From an uncultured Gammaproteobacteria bacterium (GTDB lineage: Bacteria > Pseudomonadota > Gammaproteobacteria > CAMYKB01), in assembly GCA_947258875.1 (NCBI GenBank), contig CAMYKB010000036.1, forward strand, positions 1-45,013: a stretch of 45,013 nt of DNA, in the 5' to 3' direction. Positions 15,646 to 24,780 of this stretch are shown here, one piece after another; within the stretch, counting starts at the first letter, position 1; each line of letters starts with the position of its first letter. Both the position numbers and the translations under genes were made by a program. The notes below the pieces were generated by a model. That model saw only the letters and a list, made by a program, of their open reading frames with translations, had not been told where the DNA came from and made no database searches.

Positions 15646-16275
15646 TTAGATGCCATTGGTCCTTATGAAGTAGTCGATTTTGCTGGCTGGCACCGACATG
15701 GAGAGGTTTTTGATCTTCACCAGGCCGTTCTCCGAGCGGTAGGCGCCAAAGCCGCGCACCATACCGGCTAGTTCATACTTTCCACTATGACACCGCAATA
15801 AGCCGCCGCCGGAGTTGCCGAAATTGATGTCCGCTGTGGTATGCAGCGTACCTCGGTCTGTCGTCTTGAAATAGCCTGATGTCAGGGTTTTGGATGTTGC
15901 CAACGGAAAACCGACTGCCCACACGGGTTCCAGAAAGGACAATTCTGCTTTGCTCAGGCGTATGGGTTTGAGGTTACCGGTGTTGACGACCAGTAGTGCC
16001 ATGTCGTTGGGTTTGTCGACTGCGATGATTGCAGCAATCGAAGATGTGTTCTCACTTAACTTGACTTTAGCGGTTTGTAAATCTTCAATGACGTGTGCTG
16101 CCGTGAGTACCCGGTTATGGCCGACGACCACACCGCTTGCCTCGCCGCCATCTTGTGTTGAAATACGTACGATAGGCGCAACATCTTTGTCTGCCGGTGT
16201 AGTGCAGGCCACTTGTTGAGGCTGGCTGGCACATCCGGCGAGTAGGCCAAGAGTTACCACTATTAATATCCGCAT
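15646..16275 (-). CDS. trypsin-like serine protease, lipoprotein
   Basis: The product has 209 residues from the ATG at 16275, which has GGAGGG four bases upstream. The frame continues up to 16341, but that extension lacks support. The lipoprotein signal MRILIVVTLGLLAGC has its lipobox LAGC at Cys15. The catalytic triad of the chymotrypsin fold is visible: His61 in VLTAAHVIED, Asp91 in KPNDMALLVV and Ser155 in FGNSGGGLLRC. It has no PDZ domain, so it is not DegP-like. It is probably anchored in the outer or inner membrane facing the periplasm. It interrupts the conserved pdxA-rsmA order, and its targets are unknown. Confidence 0.9.
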   Translation of the reverse strand: MRILIVVTLGLLAGCASQPQQVACTTPADKDVAPIVRISTQDGGEASGVVVGHNRVLTAAHVIEDLQTAKVKLSENTSSIAAIIAVDKPNDMALLVVNTGNLKPIRLSKAELSFLEPVWAVGFPLATSKTLTSGYFKTTDRGTLHTTADINFGNSGGGLLRCHSGKYELAGMVRGFGAYRSENGLVKIKNLSMSVPASKIDYFIRTNGI

Positions 16276-16460
16276 TAAACCCTCCGTATCCAGAAATCCG
16301 GGGTATTCAGCCTGGAACCAACCTCGGGATCCCTGATTCACATTTTTTTACAATTTCATACAAGCATTACTTTACTTATCGGGCAAGCTGCGTTTTTCTT
16401 AACGGTAGTATTCACTGGTTTTACGGCAGGACTGACAGACCAGTGGCGTAAAAGGTGCTA

Positions 16461-17447
16461 TTAGCGGGATGTGTCTGTCTGGTTGTGCGCGAGCTGGATC
16501 GCGAGCTGCAGCGCCGCTTGCAGGCTGCCGGTGTCTGCTTTGCCGCTGGCGGCGAGATCAAGTGCCGTGCCATGATCTACCGAGGTGCGGATGATGGGTA
16601 ATCCCAATGTGATGTTGATCGCCTTGCCGAAGCCCATGTGCTTGAGTACCGGTAGTCCCTGGTCATGATACATCGCCAGCACGGCGTCCGCAGTGGAGAG
16701 ATTGTCGGGTGTAAACAAGGTGTCGGCCGGTAGCGGCCCGTTCAGTGCTATGCCTTCTGCGCGCAGCACGTCGAGTGCCGGAATGATGGTGTCTATCTCT
16801 TCACGGCCGAGGTGTCCCTGTTCGCCAGCATGCGGGTTCAACCCACAAACCAGGATCCTGGGTCTCTCAAATCCAAAGCGTTCCCGCAAATCGTGATGCA
16901 GCACATGGATGACATCCATGAGGCGCTGCCGCGTGATCTTACGGCTGACCTCTGATAGAGGAAGATGTGTGGTGGTGAGTGCTACGCGCAGACCAGGAGC
17001 GGCAAGCATCATCACCGGATGACCACCGGTCAGATTTGCAATAAATTCAGTGTGGCCGCTGAAGGCGTGGCCGGCATCGTTAATCACACTCTTCTGTACG
17101 GGACCTGTCACCAACGCATCGAATTGATGGTTCAGGCAACCCTGTATGGCGATGCGCAGGGTTTGCAGCACGTAATCGGCGTTCGCAGGATCAAGCTTGC
17201 CGGCGTGAACGGTTTGGTTTAATGGTACAGGCAAAACCTTGAGCTTTCCGGGCACATGGGGCCGTGCATCGTCGCTCAGCCCACTAACCTGGAGCTCGAT
17301 GTCGAGACCAAGTTGAGCGGCCCGTTCCGCGAGTAGTTCAGGGTCTGCTACGGCGACAAGCTCAGCATCATGTGCATGTGCAGCCTGCGATAACACCAGA
17401 TCAGGGCCGATGCCGGAGGGTTCGCCGGGAGTAATGGCTATGCGCAA
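16461..17447 (-). CDS. pdxA: 4-hydroxythreonine-4-phosphate dehydrogenase PdxA
   Basis: The product has 328 residues, the expected length. It opens with [16 protein letters not shown], carries the FSGHTEFIA metal-binding histidine near residue 132, and has the C-terminal [20 protein letters not shown] and [15 protein letters not shown] motifs. It oxidises 4-phosphohydroxy-L-threonine with NAD+ in the DXP-dependent pyridoxal 5'-phosphate pathway, in the cytoplasm as a metal-dependent dimer. It begins 12 bases after surA, in the classical order surA-pdxA. Confidence 0.98.
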   Translation of the reverse strand: MRIAITPGEPSGIGPDLVLSQAAHAHDAELVAVADPELLAERAAQLGLDIELQVSGLSDDARPHVPGKLKVLPVPLNQTVHAGKLDPANADYVLQTLRIAIQGCLNHQFDALVTGPVQKSVINDAGHAFSGHTEFIANLTGGHPVMMLAAPGLRVALTTTHLPLSEVSRKITRQRLMDVIHVLHHDLRERFGFERPRILVCGLNPHAGEQGHLGREEIDTIIPALDVLRAEGIALNGPLPADTLFTPDNLSTADAVLAMYHDQGLPVLKHMGFGKAINITLGLPIIRTSVDHGTALDLAASGKADTGSLQAALQLAIQLAHNQTDTSR

Positions 17448-17459
17448 GATTTTCAGTAC

Positions 17460-18785
17460 TTAACCCTGATCACCGTCGCCGCTGCGGTATTCAACATAGC
17501 TTTCATCGCGTAAGCGTCGCAGCCATAACTCGGTTTCCTCTTCGAGTTTGCGCTCCTGGAGTATCTGTTGAGCGCGTGAGCGCAGATATTCTTTGGAATT
17601 GTCATGCTGACGACGTTCCAGGACCTGCAGGATATGCCAGCCGAAAGGGCTGCGGAAGGGTTCGCTGGTTTGTCCGGGTTCCAGGCTGTTCATGACTTCT
17701 TCAAATTGTGGCACGAAACTGCCGGGATTGGCCCAGCCCAGGTCACCACCGGCTACGGCGCTGGCCTTGTCATCGGAATTCGCCTTTGCCAGTTCAGCGA
17801 AATCCTCGCCATTTTCGATGCGCTGTTTTAACGCAGCGAGTTTGTTGCGTGCGGCATCGTTGTCGAGGATCGCGTTTGGTGTGACAAGTATATGGCGAGC
17901 GTGTGTCTGGTCCACGAGTGCTGATTGACCTCCACGTTTATCAAGTAGTTTGACAATATGGATACCACTGGAACTGCGTATCAGTTCGCTGATACCGCCA
18001 GTCTCCAGGGTTTGAGCGATCTTGGCAAAAATAGTGGGTAACTGTCCGACATTACGCCAACCAAGGTCGCCGCCTTCAAGTGCACGCTGACCATCTGACT
18101 CACTGACAGCCAACTCTGCAAAGTCCTCGCCATTCACAGCGCGCAGTCGTACGCTGTCGGCCTTTTCGCGAGCGGCTTGCAGTTGAGCGGGCGTTGCTGC
18201 CTGTGGCGTAGTAATGAGGATATGGCCAAGGCGGAATTCTGTTTTGGGTGAAAGGGCGTCGCCTTGTTTGCGAATCAGTTCGTCGATCTCTTCATCGGTA
18301 ATCTGAATTTTGCTACCGACCACGCGGTTACGTAGTGAAGTGATCGTGAGTTCACTACGAATCTGTTCGCGGAATTTCACGTAATCGTTACCCTGCGCCA
18401 CCAGTGCGTCACGGAATTCGGGCAGGTTCATGCGGTTACGGGCGGCCATATCGATCATGGCGCGGTTGAGTGCGGCATCATCTACAGCAATGCCGCGTTC
18501 TACAGCGAGCTGTAGCTGCAATTTTTCGATAATCATGCGTTCCAGTACTTGCCGCGTAAGCAGGTCCTGTGGCGGTAGGCGTGCGGAACGCTGCGACAGT
18601 TGTTGTTGAATAAGGGTGAGGCGCTCTGCCAGTTCGGATTGCATGATTGCATCCTCGCCGACAACGGCGACAATGCGGTCCAGCAGTACCCCGTCTAATG
18701 GGCTATCTTCCGCGGCGGCATAAAGTTGCATGGGAACGCAGAGTGAGAGTACGGTAAGCAACAGGGCGAATATAACGTTATACAT
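17460..18785 (-). CDS. surA: periplasmic chaperone / peptidyl-prolyl isomerase SurA
   Basis: The product has 441 residues from the ATG at 18785, giving a clear signal peptide (MYNVIFALLLTVLSLC, cut after QLYA-A) and the length of E. coli SurA. An alternative in-frame ATG at 18827 would overlap lptD by 17 bases, and the frame stays open to 19016 inside lptD; that region is out-of-frame lptD sequence. The N-terminal chaperone domain (IVAVVGEDAIMQSELAERL) is followed by two parvulin domains, each with FRLGHIL or ARHILV and GGDLGW motifs, then a C-terminal helix. SurA guides unfolded outer-membrane proteins, LptD among them, through the periplasm. Confidence 0.96.
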   Translation of the reverse strand: MYNVIFALLLTVLSLCVPMQLYAAAEDSPLDGVLLDRIVAVVGEDAIMQSELAERLTLIQQQLSQRSARLPPQDLLTRQVLERMIIEKLQLQLAVERGIAVDDAALNRAMIDMAARNRMNLPEFRDALVAQGNDYVKFREQIRSELTITSLRNRVVGSKIQITDEEIDELIRKQGDALSPKTEFRLGHILITTPQAATPAQLQAAREKADSVRLRAVNGEDFAELAVSESDGQRALEGGDLGWRNVGQLPTIFAKIAQTLETGGISELIRSSSGIHIVKLLDKRGGQSALVDQTHARHILVTPNAILDNDAARNKLAALKQRIENGEDFAELAKANSDDKASAVAGGDLGWANPGSFVPQFEEVMNSLEPGQTSEPFRSPFGWHILQVLERRQHDNSKEYLRSRAQQILQERKLEEETELWLRRLRDESYVEYRSGDGDQG

Positions 18786-18810
18786 AAGCGGAGTCTTAGG
18801 GTTGTGGGGG

Positions 18811-21054
18811 TTAATAGTCACTTTCATAGCCAAGGATGCCGCTTTCCAGCAATTCACCCAGTGGCGAGCCAATTTGCGACAACCCCTTGAGGATGAGCTG
18901 TGCTTGTATCGACTCATTGTACTCGTCTTCGCTGTCATTGAGGTAGCGTCGTCCCGCCACACGGAATGTCCAGCAGCAACTCTCATACTCAATTCCGGCC
19001 AGCGCTTCCAGGTCACGTTCCTCGATCAGGTCATAATTCCAGCGTCCCAGGATGCGCCAGCGCTGTCCCAGGGGCCAGGCAAAGGCCAGGTCGGTCTGTT
19101 CAAAATCATCACGACGATAGCGGTGCGCCAGGTTGATAATGCGGTTTTGCTCACTCTGGTAGCGTAATCGGACAGAACTACGGCTAGTTTGTTCCAATTC
19201 TGTATCCCGAAGCATGCCTGCCTGTGCGAGCCACCGGTCGTGCAGATTGAGCGACAGTTCAGCAGCCAGGTCGGAGCGGTGGGTCTCTATGGGTGCAGTG
19301 TTATTCAAGGTTACCTTACGGTCCTCGAAGTAGAAAATCTGCCCAACGCTGGCGCTGAAGGTCTGGTGTCCGTCGCCAAGATCGATAAAGCGCGTCGTCA
19401 GTGCGGCGCTCAGTTGGTTGGCGTCAGCGAGCCGGTCGGCATTGCTAAAACGGTTGTTGCGGAATAATTGTGTGAAACTAAAATCCAGTTCACTGGTATC
19501 GAACAAGGGTATATCCGCCTGGTTTTCGAAGGGCACGTAGAGGTAGTGCAAGCGCGGTTCCAGGGTTTGAGCGCTGTTGCCGTTAGCCGCGATGCGCTCA
19601 AAGATCAGGCCGCTATCCAAACTGGCAACGGGTAACCCTCGCCTGGGAGATGCTTCTGACGCGAATGCAGTACCCTCGATATTTTCCAGTTTATACCCTG
19701 TCTCCCGCCAGCTGACAGCGGGTGTAAGAAAGTAACCGGGTGCCACAAATGGCCGTTTCAGTGTCAACGCCAGATCGTAGCGATCGCCCATAACGCGCTG
19801 GTCGCGATCAAAGCTTACCCATTCACTCTCCCACAGCACATCGAACCCCGCCGGGCCATCCAGAAAACGACCGTCGAGAGAGATTTCCGGTAATCGGCGG
19901 TAGGGTCTGCTTGCTTCGGTGATGCTCTCATCGAGTGTCTGATAATCTTGTACCCGCGCCATAAAACGCCAGTAGGCGTCGCTGTAGCGCAAATTAGCCT
20001 GGCGCTCGAGATGAGTGGTGCTGGCAATGCTCAGCGAGTTGCCAAGGTCTTCAAAATAGTTCTCGTCCGATACCTTTTTGTAATCGAGGTTGCCAGTGAA
20101 GTGTAACGGCAGCTTGCTCTGGTGTTTCAGCACCGCGAAGTAGCGTTCATCACCATAGTCATCATCATCTAGATATTCGAGATTCACGATGCCGCTGTTA
20201 TTTTGAGTGAGATAGCGGAACTCGGGTTTAAACTGGGCACCGCGCTTGCTCAAATATCGCGCGGCCAGAGTGGCGTCCAGATTTGGCGCAATGTTCCAGT
20301 AATATGGAATTTCGAGTTCGGCGCCTGAGTCATTGGAGTAACCCACACGCGGGGCTAGTAAGCCGGACTTGCGGCGCTCATCAATAGGAAAGCGGATCCA
20401 GGGTGTGTACATGAAGGGGATGTGCATGAAACGCACCACGACTCCATGCCCCGTGCCATCGCCGGTTTCGCGATCCAGTGTGATCCGGTTCGCGGAGAGT
20501 AACCAGTCATTACTGCCTGGATTACAGGTGGTATAGGTGGCATTGTCCAGTATCAACAGGTCTTGTGAAGGTCGCCTGATCTGGTTCGCTGCACCGCGAG
20601 CGTGCAAGGGTGCAAAGCTGTACTCGGGTTTATCGAAACGCGCCTGTTTGCTGTCGAGATATAATTCAGCCAGGTTTCCGCTGAGGTTTAAACCCTGGTC
20701 GCTGAACAGGACATTACCTTGTGCCCGCAGGTAGGCGTCCTTATGAATATAATCGGCGTAATCCGCACGTAGGTACTGGCTGTCCTGTCTGGCCTCAACG
20801 TTACCGGTCAGTTGGCTGCTGGCATTGAGGTCGAAGTTCGCCTGATTGCTCTTGAGGGTCAGTTGGCTGCTGGCATTGAGGTCGAAGTTCGCCTGATTGC
20901 TCTTGAGGTGTATATATGAATCTTCCTCTGCGGGACCGACTACAGCAGCTTGTATTGTAGATTCCCCACAAAGTTGCCAGTCCGTTTCCTCAGCCCCTGC
21001 GGCACTGGCGACAATAAGGCCTAGTATGTATGTAGTTAATTTGTTAGCGGGCAC
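18811..21054 (-). CDS. lptD: LPS-assembly protein LptD
   Basis: The product has about 747 residues from a GTG at 21054. That start places the signal peptide (ANKLTTYILGLIVASAAGA) at the N-terminus. The frame extends upstream to an ATG at 21180, which would bury the signal 44 residues in; neither start has a good ribosome binding site. The periplasmic OstA/LptA-like beta-jellyroll (GNVEARQDSQYLRADYADY, then AQGNVLFSDQGLNLSGN) is followed by the beta-barrel domain, including MHIPFMYTPWIRFPIDERRKSGLL. The C-terminus resembles a barrel ending. LptD inserts lipopolysaccharide into the outer leaflet together with LptE. Two cysteines (YTTCNPGS and ESCCWTF) remain for disulfide formation. It carries a tandem duplication, annotated separately. 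Confidence 0.95.
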   Translation of the reverse strand: MPANKLTTYILGLIVASAAGAEETDWQLCGESTIQAAVVGPAEEDSYIHLKSNQANFDLNASSQLTLKSNQANFDLNASSQLTGNVEARQDSQYLRADYADYIHKDAYLRAQGNVLFSDQGLNLSGNLAELYLDSKQARFDKPEYSFAPLHARGAANQIRRPSQDLLILDNATYTTCNPGSNDWLLSANRITLDRETGDGTGHGVVVRFMHIPFMYTPWIRFPIDERRKSGLLAPRVGYSNDSGAELEIPYYWNIAPNLDATLAARYLSKRGAQFKPEFRYLTQNNSGIVNLEYLDDDDYGDERYFAVLKHQSKLPLHFTGNLDYKKVSDENYFEDLGNSLSIASTTHLERQANLRYSDAYWRFMARVQDYQTLDESITEASRPYRRLPEISLDGRFLDGPAGFDVLWESEWVSFDRDQRVMGDRYDLALTLKRPFVAPGYFLTPAVSWRETGYKLENIEGTAFASEASPRRGLPVASLDSGLIFERIAANGNSAQTLEPRLHYLYVPFENQADIPLFDTSELDFSFTQLFRNNRFSNADRLADANQLSAALTTRFIDLGDGHQTFSASVGQIFYFEDRKVTLNNTAPIETHRSDLAAELSLNLHDRWLAQAGMLRDTELEQTSRSSVRLRYQSEQNRIINLAHRYRRDDFEQTDLAFAWPLGQRWRILGRWNYDLIEERDLEALAGIEYESCCWTFRVAGRRYLNDSEDEYNESIQAQLILKGLSQIGSPLGELLESGILGYESDY
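20807..20908. repeat. perfect 51-bp tandem duplication inside lptD
   Basis: Two directly adjacent identical 51-base units (20807-20857 and 20858-20908) encode LKSNQANFDLNASSQLT twice in frame, in the periplasmic jellyroll of LptD. Zero differences between the copies indicate a very recent duplication or an assembly artefact. Confidence 0.95.
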
Positions 21055-21329
21055 GAGGTTTTGGCGGGCGCATGTGTCAGGGGTTATTAAACTGGCGCAG
21101 TTTAACCTGCAATTCACACATAATCGAACCGCAAACGTGAACTGGCAATATGGATTTTCAGGCTGACTGCGCATTCTCAATATATTTAGGGTTGCAGACT
21201 GCTACCGTATTGGTATTTGTTGTGCTAACGTGTGAATCCCTGATGGCAAACTGAATGCCGCAACCGTTGCAGGGTATATGGCAGTATGCGCGGTGTTGCG
21301 TCATCTGACGGCCCGATGCAAAGACTCCG

Positions 21330-21347
21330 TGTAGGATTTTTCCTACA
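21330..21347 (+). promoter_or_regulatory. GacA/UvrY-box-like palindrome upstream of the sRNA
   Basis: TGTAGG-N6-CCTACA is a perfect 18-base dyad matching the layout of the GacA upstream activating sequence (TGTAAG-N6-CTTACA). Its centre is about 65 bases upstream of the predicted sRNA start, the spacing seen at rsmY/rsmZ/csrB-type promoters. Confidence 0.82.
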
Positions 21348-21391
21348 CAACTATTCCCTAAACCCTGACATCATCTTCTTTAATCGTCTGA

Positions 21392-21397
21392 TAGCCT
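21392..21397 (+). promoter_or_regulatory. possible -10 element of the sRNA promoter
   Basis: TAGCCT lies 45 bases after the activator dyad and would give a start near 21404. There is no convincing -35 hexamer, as expected for an activator-dependent promoter. The match to consensus is weak. Confidence 0.4.
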
Positions 21398-21403
21398 AAG
21401 CTC

Positions 21404-21723
21404 ATGATTTTGGGCAAACTGTACCTGTCTTCAGAGAAGAGGGCCGGTGACAGGAAGCCACCGATGAAAGGACTCAAATCAGGACGATACCGCAGTCAAG
21501 GTGGGCAGCGGCAAGGCCAGGGCAGGTCACAGGACAGATAAGGAAATACACAGCAAGGATTTACGGACATAGGCGTAGTCGACGGATAGACGAGTAGATT
21601 TTCAGGGTATGCCAGGACGGGTTAAGGATTAGTAGTTATCTCTTAAGTTTAGGTGTTTAAGGACTCGACGTATTATGCGCTAAGGATAGCGTGGACCCGA
21701 CACAGGATGTGTCGGGTTTTTTT
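21404..21723 (+). ncRNA. CsrB/RsmZ-type CsrA-sequestering small RNA
   Basis: The gene-free stretch holds 14 GGA trinucleotides in about 320 bases, most as AGGA (11 copies) or ACGGA (2 copies). They are regularly spaced with short complementary flanks, such as GGTGACAGGAAGCCACC, where the GGA sits in a hairpin loop. This is the hallmark of CsrB/CsrC/RsmX/Y/Z RNAs, which bind several CsrA/RsmA dimers and relieve post-transcriptional repression. It ends in a strong terminator whose loop also contains AGGA, and a GacA-like box lies upstream. The 5' end is inferred from box spacing and could be off by ten or more bases. Length and motif count fit the family; the linear sequence is not one I know. 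Confidence 0.88.
21695..21723 (+). terminator. factor-independent terminator of the sRNA
   Basis: ACCCGACAC (21695-21703) pairs perfectly with GTGTCGGGT (21709-21717) around an AGGAT loop, followed by a run of seven T residues ending at 21723. Confidence 0.93.
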
Positions 21724-21808
21724 ATGTCTGGTGGTTATGTGGTCTGGGTGGAGCGACTCACCTGTGTTTCGTTTGCACAGGCTGATAATTTGTCTTGGTA
21801 TTATGAAA

Positions 21809-21841
21809 GAAGAGGGACCAAAACCGGTTTAGCCCCTCTTC
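21809..21841 (-). terminator. probable terminator hairpin after hppA
   Basis: GAAGAGGG (21809-21816) and CCCTCTTC (21834-21841) are perfect complements, with additional inner pairing ACC/GGT. It lies about 90 bases beyond the hppA stop. The T-tract on the hppA side is poor, so confidence is moderate. Confidence 0.45.
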
Positions 21842-21931
21842 AGTACTACCCACTACACAACCATTTTCACTACAGATGACATTGTCTACAGTGGCGTAGG
21901 TCAGGGTGAGGATCGCACCCCAACGTACGGG

Positions 21932-23935
21932 CTACAGCAACGGCGCGATGACCAAACTCACAATCGCCATAACATTGATAAGAATGTTCATGGACGGGCC
22001 GGAGGTGTCCTTGAAGGGATCACCTACGGTGTCACCCACGACTACTGCGGTATGCACATCGGAACCCTTGCCGCCGAGATTGCCTTTTTCGACGTACTTC
22101 TTGGCGTTATCCCAGGCGCCACCGGCATTGGCCATCATCAGTGCCAGCAGTACACAGCCCAGCAGGGCGCCGCCCAGCATGCCGCCGAGGGTTTGTGCCC
22201 CCATGCCGAAGCCGACAATCACCGGGGCCATAACCGCCAATACACCCGGCAGAATCATGCGTTTAAGTGCAGCGGTGGTGGCGATATCCACGCAACGCAC
22301 GTTGTCGGGCTGTGCCGTACCTTCGAGCAAGCCCGGTATCTCGTGGAACTGACGGCGGATTTCCTTGATCATGTCGAAGGCCGCGTCGCCCACCGCGGTC
22401 ATGGTGATCGAGGCGACCAGGAAGGGGAAGATACCGCCGATGAAGAGCCCGATCAGCACCTTGGGCTCACTGAGATCGAGGCTGATGCTTTCGCCGCCGT
22501 GAGCAACCTCGGCGAGAAATGCGGTGATGATGGCCAGTGCCGCCAGCGCGGCAGCACCGATGGCAAAGCCTTTACCAATGGCGGCCGTGGTGTTACCGAC
22601 CTCATCCAGGCCATCGGTAATCTTGCGGGTGTCTTCGCCAAGCCCGGCCATTTCGGCGATGCCGCCGGCATTATCGGCAACCGGGCCATAGGCATCGATT
22701 GCCATGGTGATGCCGACCGTGGCGAGCATGCCGACTGCAGCAATACCCACGCCATACAGATTGGACCACAGATTGGAGAAAAAGATGATGCCTGCAATCG
22801 TGAGTATCGGGACCACCACCGACTGCATGCCGAGTGCAAGACCGCTGATCATGACGGTTGCCGGTCCGGTTTCACCACTTTTGGCGAGCTTACGCACGGG
22901 GCCGCCGCCAGTGTAGTACTCGGTGACCAGGCCGATGATGACGCCACCCAGCGCACCGGCAAACACTGCGCCCCACACGCCCTTGCTGATACCGAGCGAT
23001 GTAATGATCACGAAGGCGACAAACATGAAGAGTATGGCTGCAGTAAAAGTGCCTATACGCAATGCGACCTCGGGTGATTTGTTGGCAACCAGTTTGACCA
23101 GCAGGATGCCCAGGAAGGAGCAGGCTATGCCCGCGGAGGCCAGTGCCAGCGGCAGGAACATGAGTTTTTCCTGGGGACCGAGCTGACTGATAATCGCGGG
23201 TGACAGTGTCGATGCGATGGCAATGGTGGCAATAATCGAGCCGCAATAGGATTCGAAGATATCGGAGCCCATGCCGGCCACGTCGCCGACGTTGTCACCG
23301 ACATTATCGGCGATCACACCGGGATTACGCGGGTCGTCTTCGGGGATACCGGCCTCGATCTTGCCGACCAGGTCGGCGCCGACATCGGCGCTCTTGGTGT
23401 AGATACCGCCGCCGACACGTGAGAACAGGGCGACGGTGGAGGCGCCCATGCCAAAGCCATGAATGACCCTTGCGGTTTCCGGATCACCACCAAATATTAA
23501 GTACAGAATGCCCAGACCAAGTAGGCCCATGGCGGCCACAGTCAGGCCCATGATAGAGCCGCCGAAAAAGGCGACATTGAGTGCAGCGGCGGCACCCTTG
23601 TCATGGGCGGCCGTGGTGGTACGGACATTGGCGCGGGTCGCCGCGTGCATGCCAATATAGCCTGCAGCTGCGGAACAGATTGCGCCAACGGCAAAGGCGA
23701 AGGTGGTGCGTGCGCCCAGATCGGAGATCCATATCGCGGCGGCGACTACCAGGGCAAAGATCGCCAGGATCGAATATTCCCGCTTCATGAAGGTCATGGC
23801 GCCCAGGTGGATGGCATCACCGATTTCCACGATCTTGCCGGATCCGGCTGGGAAGCGCATGATATATTGATAAATCGAAAAGGCGGCTATTAATCCGCCG
23901 ACACCCATTACTACCGGTAGCCATTCCAAGATCAT
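21932..23935 (-). CDS. hppA: membrane-bound ion-pumping pyrophosphatase
   Basis: The product has 667 residues and about 16 membrane helices. Catalytic motifs are [18 protein letters not shown] near residues 175-192, [16 protein letters not shown] near 210-225, and the C-terminal [13 protein letters not shown] followed by [17 protein letters not shown]. It hydrolyses cytoplasmic pyrophosphate and uses the energy to move H+ (or Na+) across the inner membrane. The diagnostic segment [14 protein letters not shown] has Ala where K+-independent pumps have Lys, so I infer the K+-stimulated class. AGAGGGC before the ATG is a good ribosome binding site. It is divergent from the soluble pyrophosphatase gene, with a shared 206-base promoter region. 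Confidence 0.97.
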   Translation of the reverse strand: MILEWLPVVMGVGGLIAAFSIYQYIMRFPAGSGKIVEIGDAIHLGAMTFMKREYSILAIFALVVAAAIWISDLGARTTFAFAVGAICSAAAGYIGMHAATRANVRTTTAAHDKGAAAALNVAFFGGSIMGLTVAAMGLLGLGILYLIFGGDPETARVIHGFGMGASTVALFSRVGGGIYTKSADVGADLVGKIEAGIPEDDPRNPGVIADNVGDNVGDVAGMGSDIFESYCGSIIATIAIASTLSPAIISQLGPQEKLMFLPLALASAGIACSFLGILLVKLVANKSPEVALRIGTFTAAILFMFVAFVIITSLGISKGVWGAVFAGALGGVIIGLVTEYYTGGGPVRKLAKSGETGPATVMISGLALGMQSVVVPILTIAGIIFFSNLWSNLYGVGIAAVGMLATVGITMAIDAYGPVADNAGGIAEMAGLGEDTRKITDGLDEVGNTTAAIGKGFAIGAAALAALAIITAFLAEVAHGGESISLDLSEPKVLIGLFIGGIFPFLVASITMTAVGDAAFDMIKEIRRQFHEIPGLLEGTAQPDNVRCVDIATTAALKRMILPGVLAVMAPVIVGFGMGAQTLGGMLGGALLGCVLLALMMANAGGAWDNAKKYVEKGNLGGKGSDVHTAVVVGDTVGDPFKDTSGPSMNILINVMAIVSLVIAPLL

Positions 23936-24141
23936 CTGTTTGCCCTCTGTCGTTATTATGTCTTAATAAGGATATTCTAATTTACAAGGTATCTGGTTAA
24001 TGGGGAATAATAATTATACTAATTTCTATAAGGTCACTTGATGTCGCTCAATAAAAATCCTGATATCGCTTTTGTGATAGATCATGGTCCTCTCCGAGCG
24101 GCTATAATGCGCCGTTTTGCGTGCCCTCAGGAGATAAATGA

Positions 24142-24675
24142 ATGATTCTGGACAATATTAGTCCTGGTGCGAATCCGCCCGATGAAGTGAACGTAGTAAT
24201 CGAGATACCCTCTCATGCTGATCCCGTCAAATACGAGATGGATAAGGACACAGGGGCGTTGTTTGTCGACCGCTTCATGAACGTGGCCATGTTTTATCCC
24301 TGTAATTATGGTTTTGTGCCCAAGACACTGTCGGAAGACGGTGATCCGGTGGACGTACTCGTCGTGACACCAGTGCCTGTGATGAGCGGTTGTATAATCA
24401 GTTGTAGGCCGGTAGGTGTGCTCAATATGACTGATGAGTCCGGTCCCGATGCCAAGATCCTGGCGGTCCCCTCCACCAAATTGCACACCATGTACGATAA
24501 TGTGAACTCCATGGCTGATTTACCCAGCGAATTACTACACCAGATTACGCATTTTTTCGAACAGTACAAGGTGCTGGAGCCCGATAAATGGGTCAGGGTT
24601 GAAGCCTGGGCAGGGCCGGATGATGCCAAGGCCGAAATCGTCGCCAGTATGGAGCGCTACACCAATAGTCAGTGA
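24142..24675 (+). CDS. ppa: soluble inorganic pyrophosphatase, family I
   Basis: The product has 177 residues with the family I active site: [36 protein letters not shown], and the signature DGDPVDVLV with its metal-binding aspartates. A later aspartate and lysine follow near [10 protein letters not shown]. It splits PPi to two phosphates in the cytoplasm and pulls biosynthetic reactions forward. The start ATG at 24142 follows CAGGAG; a second ATG four bases earlier is out of frame. It is transcribed away from hppA, so the cell can either waste or harvest pyrophosphate energy from genes on both sides of one promoter region. Confidence 0.97.
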   Translation: MILDNISPGANPPDEVNVVIEIPSHADPVKYEMDKDTGALFVDRFMNVAMFYPCNYGFVPKTLSEDGDPVDVLVVTPVPVMSGCIISCRPVGVLNMTDESGPDAKILAVPSTKLHTMYDNVNSMADLPSELLHQITHFFEQYKVLEPDKWVRVEAWAGPDDAKAEIVASMERYTNSQ

Positions 24676-24780
24676 AACAGTGTGTTTGCAACCGGATTAA
24701 CTTGGTCATGATCCGGTTGCTCCATATAATGTCCCGTCCAGTAACCGTGTTTCTGGTGTTAACTACTGACAGCGAAGCCT

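Noticed and set aside
18811-19016. N-terminal extension of the surA frame into lptD
   Set aside because: The extension reads like out-of-frame sequence, and the signal peptide begins at the ATG at 18785.
21404-21723. Repeated GGA units considered as a CRISPR or direct-repeat array
   Set aside because: There is no constant repeat or spacer length; the repeated unit is only the CsrA-binding GGA motif, which fits a Csr/Rsm sRNA.
21691-21879. A 62-codon plus-strand frame beginning in the sRNA terminator
   Set aside because: It starts at the terminator stem, lacks a ribosome binding site and has no family-like features.
22052-23077. A 341-codon open frame opposite hppA on the plus strand
   Set aside because: The product is dominated by His, Asp, Gly and Gln with no domain logic. 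It is the codon-bias shadow of hppA on the other strand.
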